A stretch of 64,000 bases of DNA, taken from positions 186,001 through 250,000 of the forward strand of contig NZ_BCWU01000006.1 of the NCBI RefSeq assembly GCF_001592365.1. The letters are read 5' to 3'. The translations under genes were made by a program, and so were the position numbers. The notes below the pieces were generated by a model. That model searched no databases and was not told the DNA's origin. It was given only the letters and a program-made list of their open reading frames with translations. The first letter of the stretch is position 1; each line of letters opens with the position of its first letter. Below are positions 20,052 to 30,258 of this stretch, one piece after another. The DNA comes from Gordonia hydrophobica NBRC 16057. Its GTDB lineage: Bacteria; Actinomycetota; Actinomycetes; Mycobacteriales; Mycobacteriaceae.

Positions 20052-20504
20052 CTACTCCATTAGTCCGGCAGCGACAGTCGCCCCGAGCTCCCAGCACGCC
20101 TCCAGTTGCTCCTTGGTCGGCTTCCCCGAGATCACGACGTCGGCCGCGGCCTTCACCCAGCCGAGGCCGCCTGCGATGGAGTGCACACTCTTCTCGGCGC
20201 CCTCGGTACCGACGTTGCCGTGCATGAACAGGCCGTAGGGCCGCCCCTTCGTGGAGTCGAGAATCGGGTAGTAGCAGGTGTCGAAGGCGTGTTTCAGCGC
20301 ACCGCTCATGTAACCGAGGTTGGCCGGGGTGCCGAGCAGGTAGCCGTCGGCGTCGAGCATCTCAGCGGGTGACACCGACAGCGCGGCCCGCCGCACCACT
20401 TCGACGCCCTCGATCTCGGGGTCGGTGGCGCCCGCGAGCACCGCCTCGAACATCTCCTGGCAGTGCGGCGACGGCGTGTGGTGAACGATCAGCAGACGGG
20501 CCAT
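20052..20504 (-). CDS. Flavodoxin-family / NADPH-dependent FMN-reductase-like protein
   Basis: A 150-residue flavodoxin-fold protein. It starts MARLLIVHHTPSPHCQEMF, the phosphate-binding loop of FMN (TPSPHC), and continues with DADGYLLGTPANLGYMSGALKHAFDTCYY, the second flavin-contact loop. It may act as an electron carrier or quinone reductase; the partner is not visible. It is the last gene of the dapB-20509-20052 minus-strand group, 4 bp downstream of the small membrane protein. The same gene order is known next to dapB in mycobacteria. Confidence 0.85.
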   Translation of the reverse strand: MARLLIVHHTPSPHCQEMFEAVLAGATDPEIEGVEVVRRAALSVSPAEMLDADGYLLGTPANLGYMSGALKHAFDTCYYPILDSTKGRPYGLFMHGNVGTEGAEKSVHSIAGGLGWVKAAADVVISGKPTKEQLEACWELGATVAAGLME

Positions 20505-20508
20505 GTCG

Positions 20509-20988
20509 TCACTTCGCCTGCGCCAGGCGGTACTGCTCGCTCGCCCGCTTCATCATCTCTCGTGCCCGGGAGCGGTCACCGGCGTAGTCGTATGCGCGCG
20601 CGATCCGGTAGGTGCTGACCCAGTCGGACGGATCGGCCTCCCACTCAGTCTTCACTTCCTCGAACAGCTCCATCGCCGCGTCCTTCTCGATGCGCCCGGA
20701 CGGACGACGCGGCAGCGAGTCGGTGTCCAGATCGCGCCCGAGCTCCTGCGCCGCCGCGACCATCCGCTGGTGTTCGATGCCCGACTTCAGCGTGGAGATC
20801 ACCATCCAGACACCGAGCAGCGGAAGCAGAAAGACGCCGATGCCCAGACCGATCGACACGATCGAGCCGTGACCGATCAACTGGACGGCGATCCGGCCGA
20901 GCAGCACGAAGTAGACGCAGAGTGCGACGACGAGAAACGCGATCACCGCGATGATCGGTCGCGCGTCCGACTTCTTCTTGGCAGCCAC
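20509..20988 (-). CDS. Membrane protein with C-terminal helical-repeat region
   Basis: A 159-residue protein of unknown function that follows dapB. Two hydrophobic helices lie near residues 12-33 and 40-65, and the C-terminal part (TEWEADPSDWVSTYRIARAYDYAGDRSRAREMMKRAS) looks like one tetratricopeptide-type helical pair. Start GTG 20988, six bases after the dapB stop, so it is probably co-transcribed. A similar small membrane protein follows dapB in mycobacteria. A scaffold role is possible but unsupported. Confidence 0.75.
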   Translation of the reverse strand: MAAKKKSDARPIIAVIAFLVVALCVYFVLLGRIAVQLIGHGSIVSIGLGIGVFLLPLLGVWMVISTLKSGIEHQRMVAAAQELGRDLDTDSLPRRPSGRIEKDAAMELFEEVKTEWEADPSDWVSTYRIARAYDYAGDRSRAREMMKRASEQYRLAQAK

Positions 20989-20994
20989 GAGCGG

Positions 20995-21774
<780 letters not shown>

Positions 21775-21851
21775 CTACCACTCTAGGAGACACGCCGCAG
21801 CGGTGCCGCACGGCACGGCCGCGGCCACGGCGGCGAGACGACCACCCCTTC

Positions 21852-21867
21852 TTGATCATTCGATCAA
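21852..21867. promoter_or_regulatory. Palindrome upstream of the ceramidase gene
   Basis: TTGATC-ATTC-GATCAA is a perfect 6-bp inverted repeat in the divergent space between dapB and the ceramidase gene. TTGATC could also be a -35 element, with TTAGTG at 21874 as a -10, 16 bp away. An operator overlapping this promoter would be a TetR-type arrangement, but no adjacent regulator gene is present. Confidence 0.35.
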
Positions 21868-21923
21868 CTGAGGTTAGTGTCACACTCGACCAGCACGAGA
21901 ACGCGTTTCATTTGAGGAGCTCC

Positions 21924-23978
21924 ATGTCCGACATCTCACGCCGCTCCCTCCTCCACGCCGCCGTCGTCGGCGCCACGGCGACGGCGGCGGGTGCAACCCT
22001 CGGTGGGCTGAGCGTGTCCCAGTCCGGACAGGCGAACGCCACGGGCGGCTACCTCGTCGGCGCGGGCAAGGGCGACATGACCGGCGCGATCGCCGGACAG
22101 GGCATGATGGGCTACTCCGATGCCGAGCAAGTGGCGAAGGGGCTCATCCAGCGGACCTGGGCGCGCGCGTTCGTCATCGCCGACGCCGCCACCGGCGAGC
22201 GCGTCCTGTTCATTACCGCGGACATCGCGTGCGTGTTCACCTCGCACCACAACCGCCTGCTCACCGAGCTCGCGAAACGCTACGGCGGCACCTATACCGT
22301 CCACAACGTCAACGTGAACGCCACCCACAACCACAACTCGTGCGGCGGCACCTCCTGGGATTACGCCTACACGCTCGCCGCGATGGGACACCGACACAAC
22401 TCCTTCGACGCCGAACTCGCGGGACTGCTCGACGCCGTCGACGAGGCGCACCGCAGTCTCGCGCCCGGCACCGTGGAACTCGGGATGGACGAGCTCCACG
22501 ACGCCAGCGCCAACCGGTCGCTGACCGCCTTCGAGCGGAACCCGGTCGCCGACCGCCGCCACTTCCCCGAGCACATCGACCCTCAGGTGACCGGACTCCG
22601 CCTGAGGCAGGGTGGCCGGACGATCGGCGAGATCACCTGGTTCGCCACCCACGGCACCTCGCTGACCGACGCGAACTTCCAGATCGGCCCGGACAACAAG
22701 GGCTATGCGTCATATCTGGCGGAGCAGCGCACCGACGGTCTGGTGGCCGCCCATGCGCAGACCAACGCGGGTGACATGACGCCCAACCTCTGGCTCCGCA
22801 AGATGCACCCCGGCGGCCCGACGTCGAACAACCGCACCAACCGCATCCTGATCGGTCGACGCCAGGACGACGCCGGTCAGCGTGCTCTGCGCGGTGCGCG
22901 ACCGATGCGCGGCACGGGCGTCACGACCGCCACGCGCTACCTGAATCTGAACGACATCACCATCGCCGGCGAGTACACGCCCAACGGCAAGGCGACCCGC
23001 ACCGCACCCGCCATGATGGGCATGGCCGCCGCGGCCACCAGCATGGAGGACAACACCCGCAGTCAGCTCGCCATCCTGCACGAGGGCATGCGCAATGAGT
23101 TGGCAATGGCACTGGGAGCCGGAGCCACCCCGACTCCGGCCCCGTGGATGGTCGACGTCCAGGCGCCCAAAGCCGACCTGTTTCCGCTCGGACTCCTGCC
23201 GCCGCGTCCGTGGATCGAGCAGCGTCTACCGATCCAGCTCATCCGGATCGGCGATCTCGCGCTGGCCGCGATGCCGTCGGAGACCACGATCGTGGCCGGG
23301 CTCCGCATCCGGCGCCTGGTGGCCGACGCCCTCGACCTGCCGATGGAGAATGTTCTCCTGCAAGGCTATTCCAACGGCTACAGCCAGTACACCGTGACGC
23401 CGGAGGAGTACGTCGCGCAGCAGTATGAGGGCGGTGAGACACTGTTCGGCCGGTGGACGCTGTGCGCGTACATGCAGGAGTTCCACGCGATGGCGCAATC
23501 GATGGCCCGCGGCATCCGCAAGCCCGCCGGACCGCGCCCCGCCGATCGCGACTCCCTGCAGCCCGATCTCCTGGGCGGCAGGCCCGCCGACACCCCGATG
23601 CCGGGCCGACGCTTCGGGCAGGTGGTCTCGAGCGTGCCCGCAACCGCGACCGCAGGCACCACCCTCACGGTCTCGTTCTGCGGTGCCCACCCCACCAACC
23701 GGATCCGTCGCGGCCGGAACACCCAGGGCTACTTCGCCGTCGAACGATTCACCGGAACCGGCTGGGCGGTCGCCTACGACGACGACCACGAGTCCACCGA
23801 GATGACCTGGGTCCGTCCCGGCGGCAGCGCGACGGCGTCGAAGGTGACCGTCACCTGGCGCATCCCCCGCCACGCGTCCGCAGGCGACTATCGAATCCGG
23901 TACTACGGCGACGTGAAAGCGCCCTCCGGGCGGCTGCGGGAGATCACCGGGACCACCAGTCGGATCAAGGTCGGCTGA
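21924..23978 (+). CDS. Tat-exported neutral/alkaline ceramidase homologue
   Basis: A 684-residue secreted hydrolase of the neutral-ceramidase family, which cleaves the amide bond of ceramides using zinc. A twin-arginine signal peptide is clear: SRRSLLHAAVVGATATAAGA with a cleavage region before residue 40. The segment NATHNHNSCGG holds the zinc-ligand His pair in the position of the family's HTHSGPGG motif, and NAGDMTPN (Thr286) stands where the family nucleophile motif GDVSPN has Ser. A C-terminal immunoglobulin-like domain begins about residue 570. ATG 21924 has GAGGAG just upstream. The unusual Ser-to-Thr change means activity should not be assumed. Its end overlaps the convergent amidase by 14 bp. 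Confidence 0.85.
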   Translation: MSDISRRSLLHAAVVGATATAAGATLGGLSVSQSGQANATGGYLVGAGKGDMTGAIAGQGMMGYSDAEQVAKGLIQRTWARAFVIADAATGERVLFITADIACVFTSHHNRLLTELAKRYGGTYTVHNVNVNATHNHNSCGGTSWDYAYTLAAMGHRHNSFDAELAGLLDAVDEAHRSLAPGTVELGMDELHDASANRSLTAFERNPVADRRHFPEHIDPQVTGLRLRQGGRTIGEITWFATHGTSLTDANFQIGPDNKGYASYLAEQRTDGLVAAHAQTNAGDMTPNLWLRKMHPGGPTSNNRTNRILIGRRQDDAGQRALRGARPMRGTGVTTATRYLNLNDITIAGEYTPNGKATRTAPAMMGMAAAATSMEDNTRSQLAILHEGMRNELAMALGAGATPTPAPWMVDVQAPKADLFPLGLLPPRPWIEQRLPIQLIRIGDLALAAMPSETTIVAGLRIRRLVADALDLPMENVLLQGYSNGYSQYTVTPEEYVAQQYEGGETLFGRWTLCAYMQEFHAMAQSMARGIRKPAGPRPADRDSLQPDLLGGRPADTPMPGRRFGQVVSSVPATATAGTTLTVSFCGAHPTNRIRRGRNTQGYFAVERFTGTGWAVAYDDDHESTEMTWVRPGGSATASKVTVTWRIPRHASAGDYRIRYYGDVKAPSGRLREITGTTSRIKVG

Positions 23979-25458
23979 CCGGCTGCGCCGGGAACCGCTG
24001 GATCCACGGTGCGGCCTCCTCGAGCTGCGCGGCCAATCGCAGCAGCGCCGCATCCGACCCCAGGGTGCCGTTGAAGGAGACACCGAGCGGCAGCCCCTCG
24101 GGCGTCCAGTACACCGGAACGCTGATCGCGGGCCTGCCGGTCAGGTTCGCGAGCTGAGTGTAGGGAACCCAGCCGAGGTTGGCCTCGATCATCTGGTCGA
24201 TGATCCCGGTGCGCACCATGGCCGATCCGCCGTGCACGCGGTGCGCAATCCGTGCGGCCGCCTGCAGCGGCTTCGGAGTGTCGAGGGCGCCGATCTTGAT
24301 CGGCGACTCCGCGAGCGTCGGCGTCATGAAGTAGTCGAAGGACTCGTAGAAGGTCTCCATCGCCCGCGTGTATCCGGTGATCTCGTCCAGCGCACGGAAC
24401 AGCTTGGCGACGCCGTTCGCCCGCCCCACCTCCACCATCGCCAGCGTGTCGGCCTCGAAGTCGCGGTCGCCGGCTCCGGTGCGCTCCTTGATCTCCGCGA
24501 CCTGACCGACCACTTGCGCGAACCAGATCGTCAGGAAGGTCTCCGCCAGCGCCTTGTCGTCGTAGGGCGGCGTGACCTCTTCCACGTGATGCCCGAGATC
24601 GGCGAGCAGCTGTGCGGTGTGTTCGAGCGCCGCGGTGGCCTCCGGGGTCGCGTCGCCGCGGATCGCGGAGTGCCCCGAGAAGCCGATCCGCAGTCGCGCC
24701 GGCCGGTCGCCGAGAACCTCGGCGAATGGTCGGTCCGGTTGCGCCACTTGATAATCGGCGAACCGGTTCGGGTCGACGATGGCGTCCATCAGGCCCGCAC
24801 TGTCGCGCACGGTACGCGCCACCACGCCCTGGACCGCCATGCCGAACATCGGCTCCCCCGACGACGGCCCGTACGGCGCCAGGCCGCGACTCGGTTTGAG
24901 GCCGACCAGCCCGGTGGTCGCCGCCGGGATCCGGATCGATCCACCACCGTCGTTGGCGCCCGCCGCCGGCACGATCCCCGCGGCGACTGCGGCCGCCGAG
25001 CCGCCCGATGAGCCGCCCGGGGTGCGCGAGACGTCCCACGGGTTCCGGCACGGTCCCCACAGGTCCGACTCGGTGATGCCCTTCGCACCGAGCTCTGGCG
25101 TGTTGGTCTTGCCGAAGATCACCAGCCCGGCGTCAAGGAACCGGTCGGTGACCAGTGCGTTCTCCGTTTCGACGGTGTTCCGGAGCGCCCGGCACCCGCT
25201 GGTCGTGGGATAGCCGCGATACTCCTGGGCCAAGTCCTTGATCAGGAACGGCACCCCGGCGAACGGTCCGGGCAGCGGATGCTGCACGCGGATGTCCGCC
25301 TCCGCCTCGGTCTCGATCACGACCGAGTTGATCGCCGGGTTCACGCCGCGCAGCCGCTGCCGTGCCAGGTCCAGCAGTTCCGCCGAGGTCACCTGTCCGT
25401 CGGCGACCAGCTCGGCGAGACCCGTCGCGTCGTACCGCATGTACTCATCGAGGTTCAT
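23965..25458 (-). CDS. Amidase (amidase-signature family)
   Basis: A 497-residue hydrolase with the Ser-cisSer-Lys triad: Lys in GVPFLIKDLAQEY, the cis-Ser in TPGGSSGGSAAAVAAG, and the nucleophile Ser in GANDGGGSIRIPAATTGLVG. Members hydrolyse amides such as aryl or alkyl amides, nylon oligomers or acyl-tRNA amides; this one is not a GatA, since gatB/gatC are absent nearby. ATG 25458 is the best start. It ends 14 bp inside the convergent ceramidase gene and follows the pnp terminator region. Substrate unknown. Confidence 0.92.
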   Translation of the reverse strand: MNLDEYMRYDATGLAELVADGQVTSAELLDLARQRLRGVNPAINSVVIETEAEADIRVQHPLPGPFAGVPFLIKDLAQEYRGYPTTSGCRALRNTVETENALVTDRFLDAGLVIFGKTNTPELGAKGITESDLWGPCRNPWDVSRTPGGSSGGSAAAVAAGIVPAAGANDGGGSIRIPAATTGLVGLKPSRGLAPYGPSSGEPMFGMAVQGVVARTVRDSAGLMDAIVDPNRFADYQVAQPDRPFAEVLGDRPARLRIGFSGHSAIRGDATPEATAALEHTAQLLADLGHHVEEVTPPYDDKALAETFLTIWFAQVVGQVAEIKERTGAGDRDFEADTLAMVEVGRANGVAKLFRALDEITGYTRAMETFYESFDYFMTPTLAESPIKIGALDTPKPLQAAARIAHRVHGGSAMVRTGIIDQMIEANLGWVPYTQLANLTGRPAISVPVYWTPEGLPLGVSFNGTLGSDAALLRLAAQLEEAAPWIQRFPAQPVSRP

Positions 25459-25501
25459 GCGTTCAGCCTTGCACACGCCCGAACCGGATGACAGAGAACG
25501 A

Positions 25502-25537
25502 CTTCGGCCCGCGACGAAGGATCGTCACGGGCCGAAG
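25502..25537 (-). terminator. Terminator hairpin after pnp
   Basis: CTTCGGCCCG (25502-25511) and CGGGCCGAAG (25528-25537) are perfect complements, with a further inner stem of GACGA/TCGTC. It lies 15 bp past the pnp stop (25553) on the minus strand and before the start of the amidase gene. No long T-tract follows. Confidence 0.75.
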
Positions 25538-25552
25538 CGTCAGTTCAGAGGA

Positions 25553-27808
25553 TCAGGCGTCGGCCGCAGCCTCGTCCTTCTTCTCGTCAGCATCGTCGCG
25601 CACCGGCACGAGGCTGATCTTGCCGCGCTCGTCGATGTCGGCGATCTCCACCTGGAGCTTGTCGCCCACCTTGACGACGTCCTCGACCTTGCCGATCCGC
25701 TTGCCGTTGCCGAGCTTGCTGATGTGGACCAGTCCGTCGCGACCCGGCAGCAGCGAGACGAAGGCGCCGAAAGCGGCCGTCTTGACGACGGTGCCCAGAA
25801 AGCGCTCCCCGACCTTGGGCAGCTGCGGGTTGGCGATGGCGTTGACCTTGTCGATCGCCGCCTGTGCGGACGGGCCGTCGGCGGCGCCGATGAACACGGT
25901 GCCATCGTCCTCGATCGAGATGTTGGCGCCGGTCTCCTCGGTGATGCCGTTGATCGTCTTGCCCTTGGGGCCGATCAGCTCGCCGATCTTGTCCATCGGG
26001 ATCTTCACGGTGGTGATCCGCGGTGCGTACGGGCTCATCTCGTCGGGCTCGTCGATGGCCTCGGCCAGGACGTCCAGGATGGTGAGGCGAGCCTGTTTGG
26101 CCTGGCTCAGCGCGCCGGCCAGGACCTTCGACGGGATGCCGTCGAGCTTGGTGTCGAGTTGCAGGGCCGTCACGAAGTCCTTGGTGCCCGCGACCTTGAA
26201 GTCCATGTCACCGAACGCGTCTTCGGCACCCAGGATGTCGGTGAGGGCGACGTACCGGGTCTCGGTCTTGCCGTCGATGGTGACCTCATCGGAGACCAGA
26301 CCCATGGCGATGCCCGCCACCGGAGCCTTCAGCGGGACGCCCGCGTTCAGCATCGAGATGGTCGACGCACAGACCGAGCCCATCGACGTGGAGCCGTTGG
26401 AGCCGAGGGCCTCGGACACCTGACGGATCGCGTACGGGAACTCCTCGACGCTCGGGAGGACCGGCACCAGGGCGCGCTCGGCGAGAGCACCGTGACCGAT
26501 CTCGCGACGCTTCGGCGATCCGACGCGACCGGTCTCACCGGTCGAGTACGGCGGGAAGTTGTAGTGGTGCATGTACCGCTTGCTGGTCTCGGGGCCGAGC
26601 GAGTCGATCTGCTGGGCCATCTTGACCATGTCGAGGGTGGTGACACCCATGATCTGGGTCTCGCCACGCTCGAAGAGCGCGCTGCCGTGGGCACGCGGAA
26701 CCAGACCGATCTCGGCCGACAGGGCACGGATGTCGGTGATGCCGCGGCCGTCGATCCGGAAGTGGTCGGTCAGGATTCGCTGGCGCACCACCTGCTTGGT
26801 GACCGAGCGGTAGGCCGCGCCCAGCTCGCCCTCGCGTCCCTCGAAGCGCTCGCCGAGCGCTTCCAGGACGTCGCCCTTGAGCGCATCGGTGGCGGCGTCG
26901 CGGTCCTGCTTGTCGGCGATCGACATCGCCTCGCCCAGGCGCTTCGTCGCGAACTCGGCGACGGCCTGGTAGGCGTCGTCCTGGTACGGCGGGAACAGCG
27001 GGAACTCGCGGGTCTCCTTGGCGGCCGCGTCGGCGAGCTGCTTCTGCGCCTCGCACAGCGTGGCGATGAACGGCTTGGCCGCCTCCAGGCCCTCGGCGAC
27101 GACGGCTTCGTTCGGCGCCTGCGCACCGTCGGCGAGATGCTCGAGCACGTTGTGCGTGGCCTCCGCCTCGACCATCATGATCGCGACGTCGCCGTCAACC
27201 AGGCGGCCGGCGACGACCATGTTGAACACGGCGTCCTCGAGCTGTTCGACGGTCGGGAACGCGACCCACTGGCCGGCCTTGTTCTCCTCAGTCGGGATCA
27301 GTGCGACGCGCACGCCGCCGATCGGACCGGAGAACGGCAGACCGGAGATCTGGGTCGACGCCGAGGCCGCGTTGATCGCGACGACGTCGTACAGGTCTTT
27401 CGGATCCAGCGACAGGACGGTCTCGACGATCTGGATCTCATTGCGCAGGCCGTCGACGAACGACGGGCGCAGCGGACGGTCGATCAGACGGCAGGTCAGG
27501 ATCGCGTCGGTCGACGGGCGGCCCTCGCGGCGGAAGAACGAGCCGGGGATGCGGCCCGCGGCGTACATGCGCTCTTCGACGTCGACGGTCAGCGGGAAGA
27601 AGTCGAAGTGCTCCTTCGGCGACTTGGACGCGGTGGTGGTCGAGAGCAGCATGGTGCCCTCATCGAGGTAGGCGACGACCGAGCCTGCGGCCTGCAGGGC
27701 CAGACGGCCGGTCTCGAACGTGATCGTGCGGGTGCCGAACGACCCGTTGTCGATGACGGCGGAGACTTCGGTGACCGAATCATCGAAGTCGGCGTTGACA
27801 TCAGTCAA
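25553..27808 (-). CDS. pnp: Polyribonucleotide nucleotidyltransferase (PNPase)
   Basis: A 3'-to-5' phosphorolytic exoribonuclease in mRNA decay, also able to add nucleotides. The 751-residue protein has two RNase PH-like domains (the first with [19 protein letters not shown], the second with the [32 protein letters not shown] segment), the KH domain [21 protein letters not shown] and the S1 domain [25 protein letters not shown] start at TTG 27808 because there is no ATG or GTG in frame close by and the family N-terminus aligns there; AAAGGGA lies upstream. It is preceded by a long leader with hairpins (27809-28122). Confidence 0.96.
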   Translation of the reverse strand: MTDVNADFDDSVTEVSAVIDNGSFGTRTITFETGRLALQAAGSVVAYLDEGTMLLSTTTASKSPKEHFDFFPLTVDVEERMYAAGRIPGSFFRREGRPSTDAILTCRLIDRPLRPSFVDGLRNEIQIVETVLSLDPKDLYDVVAINAASASTQISGLPFSGPIGGVRVALIPTEENKAGQWVAFPTVEQLEDAVFNMVVAGRLVDGDVAIMMVEAEATHNVLEHLADGAQAPNEAVVAEGLEAAKPFIATLCEAQKQLADAAAKETREFPLFPPYQDDAYQAVAEFATKRLGEAMSIADKQDRDAATDALKGDVLEALGERFEGREGELGAAYRSVTKQVVRQRILTDHFRIDGRGITDIRALSAEIGLVPRAHGSALFERGETQIMGVTTLDMVKMAQQIDSLGPETSKRYMHHYNFPPYSTGETGRVGSPKRREIGHGALAERALVPVLPSVEEFPYAIRQVSEALGSNGSTSMGSVCASTISMLNAGVPLKAPVAGIAMGLVSDEVTIDGKTETRYVALTDILGAEDAFGDMDFKVAGTKDFVTALQLDTKLDGIPSKVLAGALSQAKQARLTILDVLAEAIDEPDEMSPYAPRITTVKIPMDKIGELIGPKGKTINGITEETGANISIEDDGTVFIGAADGPSAQAAIDKVNAIANPQLPKVGERFLGTVVKTAAFGAFVSLLPGRDGLVHISKLGNGKRIGKVEDVVKVGDKLQVEIADIDERGKISLVPVRDDADEKKDEAAADA

Positions 27809-28122
27809 GAGGTTTTCCCTTTCGTTGCGATCGCGGCGGCTCCCGACTCCGGGGGCTGCGACCTTATGCAGCAGCCGGCTCGCACAGGACGCGCAGAACC
27901 GGCGGGCGATCGGCGCGAGACTCGCGCCGGACATGAACAGCGCACCTGCGCTGTGAGCAGACGGCCTTCGATCGAAGCGGCCGGAACGTCGCGACGGTAC
28001 CCGTCGATCGATTTTCCGGCGGCCACTACCGAGGACCGATCCGACAATCACGTCCGATTCGCTGCCGAGCAGCTGATCGTCCGCTGACGAGTCTAACATT
28101 TCCCCTGCTGAGCGCAGGGCGG
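27809..28122. other. pnp leader and intergenic region with hairpins
   Basis: No gene is visible in this 314-bp stretch. On the minus strand it is the leader of pnp. It contains a 19-bp near-palindrome CGGCGCGAG-A-CTCGCGCCG (27911-27929) and a second stem-loop CAGCGC-ACCT-GCGCTG (27938-27953), close together. In many bacteria the pnp leader is a hairpin cleaved by RNase III and controls autoregulation; these elements are candidates for the same role, which is inference. Confidence 0.5.
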
Positions 28123-28587
28123 TCACTCCCAGTGCGTCGCGACGATCGGAAGGCCGATGATCGCCTCGGCGTCGGCCCGACTGACGTCGCACACATGCAC
28201 GGCGAACGTCCACAGATGACCTTCGACGTCAGCGGCTCGATACGTTCGATCGCCGAAGAACTGATCGGCGGGCTCGGCCACGATCCGGGCGCCCGCGGCG
28301 CGCGCTCGCTCGCAGTGGTCGTCGAGCCCGTCGGGGAGCTGCACGTGCACGGACTGGGTGTTGGCGCCGTCGAGCTCGGCGGGGCTGCGCGTCCGGTCGG
28401 TCCACCGGCCGCCGACCATGATCCGACCGCCGCCGGGGGTGTCCATCTCGTAGTGCGACGCTCCGGGCGCGTCGGGCGGTCCCTCGATCGCCATGGAGAG
28501 GGTGAACCCGAAGGCCGTGGTGAGCCAGGCGGTCGCCGCCTTCGGGTCGAGGTATGTGACAGCCGGGGTGACGGGAGGCTCGCTCAT
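28123..28587 (-). CDS. VOC-family (glyoxalase-like) protein
   Basis: A 154-residue vicinal-oxygen-chelate protein of the PhnB/aminoglycoside-phenazine type. It starts [28 protein letters not shown] and contains [22 protein letters not shown] at the end, the pattern of the second metal-ligand strand. The start ATG 28587 is 15 codons inside the longest reading and matches the family. It sits between rpsO and pnp, an unusual insertion, since many bacteria have rpsO directly before pnp. The flanking hairpins suggest it is transcribed separately. Function unknown. Confidence 0.78.
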   Translation of the reverse strand: MSEPPVTPAVTYLDPKAATAWLTTAFGFTLSMAIEGPPDAPGASHYEMDTPGGGRIMVGGRWTDRTRSPAELDGANTQSVHVQLPDGLDDHCERARAAGARIVAEPADQFFGDRTYRAADVEGHLWTFAVHVCDVSRADAEAIIGLPIVATHWE

Positions 28588-28634
28588 ATGAGTCCATGCT
28601 CCTCCACCCCGAGAGACTGCGCAGCGAAACACCG

Positions 28635-28670
28635 AACCGGCCGTGTCACCTGACGGTGACGCGGCCGGTT
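28635..28670 (-). terminator. Terminator hairpin after rpsO
   Basis: A 9-bp stem AACCGGCCG/CGGCCGGTT continues past one mismatch into a 6-bp stem GTCACC/GGTGAC with a TGAC loop. It starts 21 bp beyond the rpsO stop on the minus strand and is followed by CGGTGTTTCG. It would separate rpsO from the downstream VOC and pnp genes. Confidence 0.8.
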
Positions 28671-28691
28671 CTCAAGAAGACGGGAAGCGTC

Positions 28692-28961
28692 TCAGCGACG
28701 CAGACCCAGGCGCTCGATCAGCGAGCGGTAACGGCTGATGTCCGTTGCCGCGATGTACTTGAGCAGGCGACGACGACGGCCGACGAGCAGCAGCAGACCA
28801 CGACGGCTGTGGTGGTCGTGCTTGTGGTGCTTGAGGTGCTCGGTCAGGTCGGTGATGCGCTTGGTCAGCAGAGCGATCTGCGCCTCGGGCGAACCGGTGT
28901 CGGTCTCGTGCAGTCCATACTCGGACAGGACGGCCTTCTTCTCTTCGGCAGTCAGAGCCAT
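28692..28961 (-). CDS. rpsO: 30S ribosomal protein S15
   Basis: The 89-residue S15 binds 16S rRNA helices 20-22 and helps assemble the small-subunit platform. It is recognised by its full length, the sequence [39 protein letters not shown] and the C-terminus [13 protein letters not shown] 28961, the family start, is 20 codons inside the longest reading. A strong hairpin terminator follows. ribF lies upstream on the same strand. Confidence 0.98.
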   Translation of the reverse strand: MALTAEEKKAVLSEYGLHETDTGSPEAQIALLTKRITDLTEHLKHHKHDHHSRRGLLLLVGRRRRLLKYIAATDISRYRSLIERLGLRR

Positions 28962-29093
28962 GAGAGATCTCCTTGTTTCAGTTCCGCGCTCTGGGCCCTG
29001 CACCAGCAGGGGGTGCGCCACCGCGGACCGCAGCTGACACCAGCGAAGGAGTCTACCAGCCCGACGTCCGCACGACGCAATCGCGCCGCGGCG

Positions 29094-30086
29094 TCAGCCT
29101 TCGGTACGACGGTCGGCGCCACCGTCTTCGGCGGCCAGGATCGTGCGGGTTCGCTCGACGTCGTTCGCCATCGCCGCGATCAGGGCGTCCACGCTGTCGA
29201 AGGGCTCCATGCCGCGGAGTCGGGCGACGAACTCGACCGCGACGTGCTGCCCGTAGAAGTCGGCGTTCACATCGATCACGTATGCCTCGACGGTGCGGTT
29301 GCGACCCGAGAACGTCGGGTTGGTGCCGACTGAGACGGCGGCGGGATAGCGCTCACCGAGCGCTATCCCGGCCGGTTCGGTCGCACTGTCCAGGACGCTG
29401 AACCAGGCGGCGTAGACGCCGTCTCCGGGGATCGCCGCGTGGGGCGGCGGCGCAACGTTGGCGGTCGGATAGCCGAGGTCGCGGCCCCGTCGTTCGCCGT
29501 GTACCACGACGCCTTCGACGCGGTGCGGACGTCCGAGCGCCTCGGCCGCCAACTCCACGTCGCCCGCGGCGATGCACGAGCGGATGTAGGTCGAGGAGTA
29601 GGTGACGGCGTGTTCGCCGAACAGCGAGACGCCGGTGACTTCGAAGCCGAATCGCTCGCCGAGTTCCCGGAGTTTGGGAACGTCGCCCGCAGCCTTGTGT
29701 CCGAAGGTGAAGTTGTCTCCGACGACGACTTCTGCGGCGTGCAGCTCTTCGACGAGCACCGAGTGCACGAAGTCCTCCGGCGACTGCGCCGACAGGGTCA
29801 GGTTGAACGGGATGACGCAGAAGACGTCGATGCCCAGTTCCTCCGCGAGTTCGGCGCGACGACGCAGCGTGGACAGCTGCGGCGGATGGGTGCCGGGCCG
29901 CACCACCTCCGACGGGTGGGGGTCGAAGGTCATCAGCACCGACGGCACTCCGCGTTCGGCCGCCGCCTTGGTCGCCGCAGCGATCAATTGAGCATGCCCG
30001 CGATGCACGCCATCGAAGACGCCGATGGTGACCACGCATCGACCCCAGCCAGCAGGGACCTCGTCCAAACCTCGCCAACGCAACAC
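29094..30086 (-). CDS. ribF: Bifunctional riboflavin kinase / FAD synthetase
   Basis: Phosphorylates riboflavin to FMN and adenylates FMN to FAD. The 330-residue protein has the N-terminal nucleotidyltransferase domain with TIGVFDGVHRGHAQLI and the flavin-binding GDNFTFGHKAAGD region, and the C-terminal riboflavin-kinase domain with GRDLGYPTANV, DGVYAAWFSV and PTFSGRNRTVEAYVID. Start GTG 30086 aligns with the mycobacterial protein; the next codon TTG 30083 is also possible. Longer readings run into the 41-bp repeat upstream and are rejected. It is divergent from the DtxR-family gene and lies upstream of rpsO. Confidence 0.95.
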   Translation of the reverse strand: MLRWRGLDEVPAGWGRCVVTIGVFDGVHRGHAQLIAAATKAAAERGVPSVLMTFDPHPSEVVRPGTHPPQLSTLRRRAELAEELGIDVFCVIPFNLTLSAQSPEDFVHSVLVEELHAAEVVVGDNFTFGHKAAGDVPKLRELGERFGFEVTGVSLFGEHAVTYSSTYIRSCIAAGDVELAAEALGRPHRVEGVVVHGERRGRDLGYPTANVAPPPHAAIPGDGVYAAWFSVLDSATEPAGIALGERYPAAVSVGTNPTFSGRNRTVEAYVIDVNADFYGQHVAVEFVARLRGMEPFDSVDALIAAMANDVERTRTILAAEDGGADRRTEG

Positions 30087-30158
30087 ACGATAAGAGTACG
30101 ACCACCCCGCACCGGCGCGCATTCGCTGCCGCGTTCTCGCCTCGAGCTGCTCCCCCGG

Positions 30159-30240
30159 CCCCGTTCCTGGGCGCGGAGCGTTCAGCGAACGGCATGTAAC
30201 CCCGTTCCTGGGCGCGGAGCGTTCAGCGAACGGCATGTAA
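30159..30240. repeat. 41-bp direct tandem duplication
   Basis: Two perfect, abutting copies (30159-30199 and 30200-30240) beginning CCCCGTTCCTGGGCGCGG and ending GAACGGCATGTAA. Each contains the short palindrome CGTTC-AGC-GAACG and outer arms CCGTTC/GAACGG. It fills the space between ribF and the DtxR-family gene, so it may influence either promoter. It looks like a mobile or dispersed intergenic element rather than coding sequence. Confidence 0.95.
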
Positions 30241-30258
30241 CTGGGTATGGTCGTATTC

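Noticed and set aside
23965-25458. GatA subunit of the amidotransferase.
   Set aside because: No gatB or gatC nearby, and the protein lies in an unrelated gene context; general amidase is the safer call.
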